Assembly: GCA_025360285.1 (NCBI GenBank)
Contig: JANYCM010000008.1
Coordinates: forward strand, 1 to 10,433
Direction of reading: 5' to 3'
DNA length: 10,433 nucleotides
DNA from: Sphingomonadales bacterium
GTDB lineage: Bacteria; Pseudomonadota; Alphaproteobacteria; Sphingomonadales; Sphingomonadaceae
This document shows positions 5,853-10,433 of this stretch, piece by piece. The notes below the pieces were generated by a model, which did no database searches, was not told the origin of the DNA, and was given only the letters and a program-made list of their open reading frames with translations. Position 1 is the stretch's first letter; every line of letters begins with the position of its first letter. The position numbers and the translations under genes were made by a program.

Positions 5853-8800
5853 TCAGAAATGCGCCGCGGCGCCAACGCGGATATAGGTGCCCAGAACGCC
5901 GGTGAAATAGGTCGCCTGGGGGTTGCTGTTGGGGTTTGACGTGCCGTTGAGCGGATAGGGATAGGGGGGCTTGGTATCGAGGACATTGTCGACGCTGGCG
6001 CGCAGCGTGATCGTTTTGGTCAGGTCATAGGTAACCGCCATGTTGATATAGGCGACCGGATTGTAGCGCTGGATCGAATAGGCATTGGCCGGGGCGTTGT
6101 TCTCGACATTGGCGCTGCCGATATATTGCAGCTGGAATTGATAATCGAAGCGGCGATTGTCGTAATTGAGCGTCAGCACGCCCTTGCTTTGCGAATAACC
6201 GACGGAATTGTCATCGATGCGCGGCCTGTCGCCGACGCCGAACTGCGTGGTCAGCGTATCGAGATATTGATAGCTGATCGCCGCGCTGAGATGGCTGTCG
6301 GCCCCCAGGAATGGCGTCGCGGTGCGATATTTCACATCGAGCAGCACGCCCTTGTAGCGCAGCTTGGCCGAGTTGAAATAGGTCGTGCCGACGTTGGTCA
6401 ACTGGCTGGCGGCGTCGCGATTGACCAGGCTGCACGCGAAGTTATTGGGATAATTGGTCGAATCGTAACAGGCTGTGACGACCTGGGTGGCCGAAAACTG
6501 GCTGATGGCGTTTTTCAGGGTGATATCGACATAATCGGCGGTCACCGTCAGCCCCGGTGCCGTTGCCGGCGTCAGGATGATTCCGCCGGTATAGCTGTCC
6601 GACTTTTCGTTGGTCAGGGTGGGGTTGCCGAACGAATAGCCAAGGAACGAGCGGCCGTTGGACACCGAGATGAAATCGGCCGCCACGCCGGCGGCAGCGC
6701 AATTCTTGGCGCGGGTCGAAGGGTCAGGGCCGAGCGTGATCTGGCCCTTGTCGCAAGGGTCCACGGCGAAATAATAGCCGGTCGATTTGGGGTTGAAGGC
6801 TTCGGTGACCGACGGCGCGCGCACGGCGCGGGTATAGGCGCCGCGCACCGCGATCCAGCTGGTCGGGGCATAGCGGGCGCCGGCCGTCCAGGTCAGATCA
6901 TTGCCGGCCAGCGAGTTCCAGATGTAGCGCGTCGCCGAATTGACCGACAGCGAATGGACAAAGGGCACGTCGTTCGACGGCGAGATGATGTCGGCATTCA
7001 ATTCGCCGAACAGTTCATTGGTGTGGAACTTGCCATAGACCGGATCGATCGGGGTGGACCGGCCATAGCTGCCGCGCACATCGGTACCGCCGGTGCCGCT
7101 GCCATAATAGAAGACACCGGGATCGAAGGATGATGTTTCGACGCGGTGTTCAAAGCCCAGCGCAAAGGCAAGATCACCGCCGCGCAGCGGCAGCAGCGGC
7201 CCCGACACCGAGGCGAGGAAATCCGCCTGGGTGTTCAAATTGCGCGGCGTCGCAATGGTGGTAACATAGGCCTTGGCGGCATCCGAAATCTGGTTGCCGA
7301 ACAGATTGAGCGGCGCGCAGGTCGCACTGAGCGTCGCCACCGCCGAATTGGTATAGCCGGGCGCGCAGACGATGTTGCCGCTGGCATCCTTGACGGCGTT
7401 GACGGCGTTGAGGAAATTCTGCTGGTTGAGTTCCGGGTTGCGGCTGGTGGTCAGCGAGGTGCCATAGTTGAGGCTGGCCTCGAACTTCCAGTCGCGGTCC
7501 TTCAGCACGTGCAGATTGCCATCGATGCCGCCGACAAAGCGCAGGATCTGCACCCGGCCGGTCGAAACGCCCGGTGACAGGTCATAATTGGCGCGGCCGA
7601 GATAGAAATAATCCTGGGTGGCATGGCCGGGCTGCAACAGGCCGAGATTGGCATCGCTGTTGGGGTTGTTGGCGATGGAATTGACGATAGCCGAACGAAC
7701 GGTGCTGCTGAGAAAAGGGTTCGACAGCGGGATGATCAGATTGCCGTCGCGGGTGCCGGCGCCGCCGAACAGCGCGCTGTTATAGGCCGGCTGGCTGGCA
7801 AGGTTGCGGCCTTCGCTGACGCTGTACCAGCCTTCGCCGAACAGCCGGACATTGTCCGTCAATTCATAATTGGCAACAACGGTGGCATTGTAGCGCTTCA
7901 AATCGGTCAGCAGGTTTTCGACATCGGTGAGGCGAAAGCCATTGCCGCCGGCGCCGAACACGCTGAAGCCGTCGGCCGAACCGATGGTCTTGCCGAAATC
8001 AATGGCTTCAAGGCTGCCGCTCGGGGTGAAGCGGAGCTGGCTGTTACCGGGGCCGTTGACGCCGAAATTGACCATCGGATCACCGAAAAACACCACGGCC
8101 TGCTGCGGGCTGAACGGGAAATCCAGGCCATAGGCGGCGCCGCCGACCAGGGGGATGCCGCTTGTCGAGATCGATGGCACGCGGAAATCATAATAGGGCA
8201 CCTGGCTGTAAGGACCGGGCACGGCCGCAGCATCGAAGCGATTGTCGCTGGTGGTCACCGCGCGGTCGGTAAACAACAGGCCCCTGGCGTCATTATATTC
8301 ACCCGACACGGTGATATTGCCGCGGCCACCGGCAAAATTCTTGCCGGCGAGGAAGCGGAAACGATAATCCGGGACATCGCCGCGCGACGACAGGCCGACC
8401 TGGCTGTCGATATCGATGCCCTGATAATCCTTCTTCAGGATGATGTTGATGGTGCCGGCGACAGCGTCGGAGCCATAGATCGGCGCGCCGATGGCGGCGA
8501 CGGTTTCCACCCGGTCGATCATCTTGGTCGGGATGGTGTTGAGATCGACCTGGCTGCCGCCCGACCCCGTCGGACCGAACACCGAGCCGGTGTTCGACGA
8601 CACGAAGCGTCGGCCGTTGACCAGGGTCAGCGTGCGCTGCGAGCCAAGGCCGAGGAAGTTGACGAAGCTTTGCCCGGCGCCGAAGCCCGATTGGTTGAAA
8701 CCGACGGGCGAGGCCCCCGGCACGCCGAACGACGGCAGTTCGTTGAGCGCCTGGGCGACGGTGCTGAAACCACGGGTTTCCAGCGCCTTGGAATCGATGA

Positions 8801-9020
8801 CCTGCAGCGGCGTTACGCCATCGAGGGAACGCCGCGCGATGCGCGAACCGGTGACGACGATGGCGCCGTCATCGGGGGTTTCCGCAGCGGCGACCCGCGC
8901 CGTGGCGGGCGGCATATCGTCGGCCGGCGCCGTTTCGGCATGGACCGGTGACAGCAGACACATCGCCAGCGCCGGCACTGCGACCGACAAGTTCAGACCA
9001 TGCCGAAGCATAAATGACAT
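5853..9020 (-). CDS. TonB-dependent outer-membrane receptor
   Basis: A 1055-residue TonB-dependent receptor that would take a bulky or scarce substrate across the outer membrane using energy from TonB/ExbBD. ATG 9020 is preceded by AGGGGG at 5 nt and begins a good signal peptide: basic MSFMLRHG, a hydrophobic stretch to about residue 24 and a likely cut after VHA (26-28). A 32-residue upstream extension is in frame but lacks this logic. A TonB-box-like GAIVVTGS lies at 52-59. The plug domain is about 66-196, with LTLVNGRRFV (131-140), DLNTIPTKMIDRVETV (159-174) and IYGSDAVAGTINIILKK (181-197). The rest is a beta-barrel ending in GAAAHF, with the C-terminal Phe recognised by the BAM machinery. 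No STN signalling domain precedes the plug, so transcription signalling through an anti-sigma factor is not suggested. Three Cys pairs (C-x15-C, C-x17-C, C-x11-C) probably lie in external loops. Substrate unknown. Confidence 0.96.
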   Translation of the reverse strand: MSFMLRHGLNLSVAVPALAMCLLSPVHAETAPADDMPPATARVAAAETPDDGAIVVTGSRIARRSLDGVTPLQVIDSKALETRGFSTVAQALNELPSFGVPGASPVGFNQSGFGAGQSFVNFLGLGSQRTLTLVNGRRFVSSNTGSVFGPTGSGGSQVDLNTIPTKMIDRVETVAAIGAPIYGSDAVAGTINIILKKDYQGIDIDSQVGLSSRGDVPDYRFRFLAGKNFAGGRGNITVSGEYNDARGLLFTDRAVTTSDNRFDAAAVPGPYSQVPYYDFRVPSISTSGIPLVGGAAYGLDFPFSPQQAVVFFGDPMVNFGVNGPGNSQLRFTPSGSLEAIDFGKTIGSADGFSVFGAGGNGFRLTDVENLLTDLKRYNATVVANYELTDNVRLFGEGWYSVSEGRNLASQPAYNSALFGGAGTRDGNLIIPLSNPFLSSTVRSAIVNSIANNPNSDANLGLLQPGHATQDYFYLGRANYDLSPGVSTGRVQILRFVGGIDGNLHVLKDRDWKFEASLNYGTSLTTSRNPELNQQNFLNAVNAVKDASGNIVCAPGYTNSAVATLSATCAPLNLFGNQISDAAKAYVTTIATPRNLNTQADFLASVSGPLLPLRGGDLAFALGFEHRVETSSFDPGVFYYGSGTGGTDVRGSYGRSTPIDPVYGKFHTNELFGELNADIISPSNDVPFVHSLSVNSATRYIWNSLAGNDLTWTAGARYAPTSWIAVRGAYTRAVRAPSVTEAFNPKSTGYYFAVDPCDKGQITLGPDPSTRAKNCAAAGVAADFISVSNGRSFLGYSFGNPTLTNEKSDSYTGGIILTPATAPGLTVTADYVDITLKNAISQFSATQVVTACYDSTNYPNNFACSLVNRDAASQLTNVGTTYFNSAKLRYKGVLLDVKYRTATPFLGADSHLSAAISYQYLDTLTTQFGVGDRPRIDDNSVGYSQSKGVLTLNYDNRRFDYQFQLQYIGSANVENNAPANAYSIQRYNPVAYINMAVTYDLTKTITLRASVDNVLDTKPPYPYPLNGTSNPNSNPQATYFTGVLGTYIRVGAAAHF

Positions 9021-9195
9021 TTTGACCCCCTGATGTTGCGTGCGCCCACCTGCACACACACAAAGGATCAAAAACGGATTGCAGCGACAAGCGGCCGAAA
9101 TGTCGCATTGTGACAATTATGTTGCGTCAGAATGTCACGGAATAACGACTGGTTAATCGTTTCGCCTGCGCACCGGATCGAATATTACAATTTTA
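9021..9195 (-). promoter_or_regulatory. Upstream region of the receptor gene with overlapping dyads
   Basis: This 175-bp gap is visibly more AT-rich than the genes. It holds a 15-bp near-palindrome, TGTCGCATTGTGACA (9101-9115, one mismatched pair), and a second dyad GTGACA (9110-9115) / TGTCAC (9133-9138) sharing one half. A CATAAT box (9121-9116, minus strand) resembles a -10 element and lies between the half-sites, but no good -35 is found 16-18 nt upstream, so the promoter is tentative. If transcription starts near 9109, the leader is about 90 nt and the palindrome would overlap the start, as a repressor site would. The leader also contains five CA/TG repeats (9053-9062). Confidence 0.4.
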
Positions 9196-10433
9196 TCATT
9201 CATAACGCAGTGCCAGCGCCGGGCTTTGTTGCGCCACTTTCAGGGCATGGCCGATGATGGTGGCGGCGGCGATCAGCGCGGCGACCAGCCCGGCACCGAT
9301 GAACCACACCGGTCCCAGATCGATGCGCACCGCAAAGCCGTTGAGCCAATCCCGCATCAGCACAAAGGCGATCGGCCAGGCGATGACGTTGGCGATCAGC
9401 ACGGGCTTGGAAAATTGCCAGACCAGCAGGCCGACGATATCCCGCGTGCGGGCGCCCAGCACCTTCCTGATGCCGATTTCGCGGGTACGGCGTTCGGCGG
9501 TGAAGGCGGCCAGGCCATATAGTCCCAGACAGGCGACGATGATGGCAAGGCCGGCAAAGGCGGCAAAGCTTTTGGCGCGGTTTTCATCGGCATCATATTG
9601 GCGGGCGACGATTTCATCGGCGAATTTGGCGTCGAACGGCACCTGCGCTGCATATTGTTTCCACACCGCTTCGACCTTGTCGCGCATCGCCCCAGCCTCC
9701 CCGGCTTTCACCCGCACCAGCAGGTCGCTGAGATAGCTGCGATCATAATAATACATGATCGGTTCGACAGGGCTGCGCAGCGACCGCATCTGCACGTCCG
9801 CCACGACGCCGATGATGGTGACCGGCACCAACCCGAATTTGTCATCGATGATGCTGGCGCGGATCGTCTGGCCGATGGCGGCGGCGGGACTGGCAAAGCC
9901 CAGCACCTTCAGCGCGGCGCGGTTGACGACGGTATTGGCGCCGCGGGCCTGGAAGGCGCGCTGTTCGGCATCGGTCGCCGATGTGCCGATCGCCGACTGG
10001 CTGTCGTCATGCGGGTTGGCGCGATCGAACAGCCGGCCGGCGAGCGGTTTCAGGCCCAGCGCGGCAAAGGCTCCGCCATCGACATTATAGGTGCTCATGC
10101 CGACCGGCTTGGGGTTGCCGGCGACACGGACGAAGGTCGATGACTGGTTGCCGGCATCGATCGGCAGGTTGGTGCGGCCGGCGGCGATGACGCCGGGGAG
10201 GCGCGCCACCGCGTCGGTCAGATTGTCGGCGACGGGTTCGATCTGCTTGCGGCCGATGCCGGTGACTTGCAGCAGCCCGGCGCGGTTGTAACCGGCATCG
10301 GCGCTACGGGCATAAAAGGTCTGGGCGGCAACGACGGCGGTGCAGATGGCCAGGCCGACCGACACGGCGAATTGCAGCACGACCAGCGCACTGCGCAAGC
10401 GCCCGGCACCCTGGCCATCGCTGCCGCTGCGGT
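9196..10433 (-). CDS. MacB/FtsX-type ABC transporter permease, C-terminal half (start outside window)
   Basis: The frame is open from the right edge to TGA 9198-9196, about 411 codons. A TTG at 10398 is not a true start, since the frame continues upstream as SGSDGQGAGR without a stop and enters directly into a membrane helix. The visible part is one complete FtsX-like module: a membrane helix (SALVVLQFAVSVGLAICTAV), a periplasmic domain of roughly 250 residues, then three C-terminal helices. The second segment is followed by RTREIGIRKVLGARTRDI, the coupling-helix signature of MacB/LolC/FtsX permeases, and the protein ends with SPALALRYE, like the NPVxALRYE endings of this family. Proteins of about 800 residues with two such modules are usual, so an N-terminal module probably lies beyond the edge, along with a separate ATPase. 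These type VII systems use ATP to drive events in the periplasm, such as export or lipoprotein release. It reads toward the receptor gene. Confidence 0.9.
   Translation of the reverse strand, partial: RSGSDGQGAGRLRSALVVLQFAVSVGLAICTAVVAAQTFYARSADAGYNRAGLLQVTGIGRKQIEPVADNLTDAVARLPGVIAAGRTNLPIDAGNQSSTFVRVAGNPKPVGMSTYNVDGGAFAALGLKPLAGRLFDRANPHDDSQSAIGTSATDAEQRAFQARGANTVVNRAALKVLGFASPAAAIGQTIRASIIDDKFGLVPVTIIGVVADVQMRSLRSPVEPIMYYYDRSYLSDLLVRVKAGEAGAMRDKVEAVWKQYAAQVPFDAKFADEIVARQYDADENRAKSFAAFAGLAIIVACLGLYGLAAFTAERRTREIGIRKVLGARTRDIVGLLVWQFSKPVLIANVIAWPIAFVLMRDWLNGFAVRIDLGPVWFIGAGLVAALIAAATIIGHALKVAQQSPALALRYE

Noticed and set aside
6126..8951. Long plus-strand open frames (6126-7133, 7146-7577, 7623-8951) opposite the receptor
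   Set aside because: They lie in the same antisense register over the TonB receptor gene, have no recognisable motif or ribosome binding site, and show shadow composition.
9053..9062. Five-unit CA/TG repeat in the receptor leader as a phase-variation tract
   Set aside because: It is too short for typical slipped-strand switching and lies in the leader outside the coding frame; noted only as a minor sequence feature.
9021..9116. 32-residue N-terminal extension of the TonB receptor
   Set aside because: It would place polar, Cys-rich sequence before a complete signal peptide; ATG 9020 has AGGGGG at the right distance.
9144..9161. AACGA / TCGTT inverted repeat as a terminator for the ABC permease
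   Set aside because: The stem is only 5 bp and AT-rich with no T-run, too weak to support a terminator call.
1..10433. Horizontal transfer, insertion sequence, CRISPR or phage signal
   Set aside because: No transposase, integrase, direct-repeat array, terminal inverted repeats or tRNA were seen, and composition is even apart from short intergenic gaps.

Overview
The window is GC-rich DNA with tightly packed genes, 4-bp stop/start overlaps and a large TonB-dependent receptor ending in Phe. Together with acyl-CoA dehydrogenase and crotonase genes this suggests an alphaproteobacterium, most probably a member of the Sphingomonadales. That placement is inferred from protein style and composition, not from a search. 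I see no tRNA, rRNA, CRISPR array, insertion sequence or phage gene.

Layout. (1) Positions 1-377 (minus) hold the start of a VOC/glyoxalase-fold protein that runs off the left edge. It diverges, across only 29 bp, from a plus-strand pair: a zinc-free MDR-type NADP-dependent oxidoreductase (407-1414) and an HI0933/YhiN-type FAD-binding oxidoreductase (1415-2596), whose ATG directly follows the previous TGA. (2) A stem-loop at 2607-2637 separates this pair from a convergent minus-strand block. (3) The block, read right to left, is a crotonase-family protein (4951-5757), an acyl-CoA dehydrogenase (3788-4954) and a second protein of the acyl-CoA dehydrogenase fold with monooxygenase-like motifs (2643-3791). 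The three are joined by ATGA and GTGA overlaps and should be one operon. (4) Upstream on the same strand, after a strong GC stem-loop (5821-5845), lies a 1055-residue TonB-dependent receptor (5853-9020). (5) After a 175-bp regulatory gap comes the C-terminal half of a MacB/FtsX-type ABC permease (9196 to the right edge).

How the genes may work together. The receptor could import a hydrophobic or bulky substrate across the outer membrane. The crotonase and the two acyl-CoA dehydrogenase-fold enzymes could then work on its CoA thioester or ring, and the MDR reductase and flavoprotein could take part in later redox steps. This is inference from proximity; no substrate can be read from the sequence. 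The most informative details are catalytic. The crotonase lacks both glutamates of classical enoyl-CoA hydratase. The acyl-CoA dehydrogenase lacks the usual C-terminal catalytic Glu but has a Glu at the isovaleryl-CoA dehydrogenase position. Its partner looks more like a two-component flavin monooxygenase. Three gene starts also have their Shine-Dalgarno sequence inside a short inverted repeat. I found no clear undescribed defence or mobile system; the best candidate for something new is the catabolic operon.
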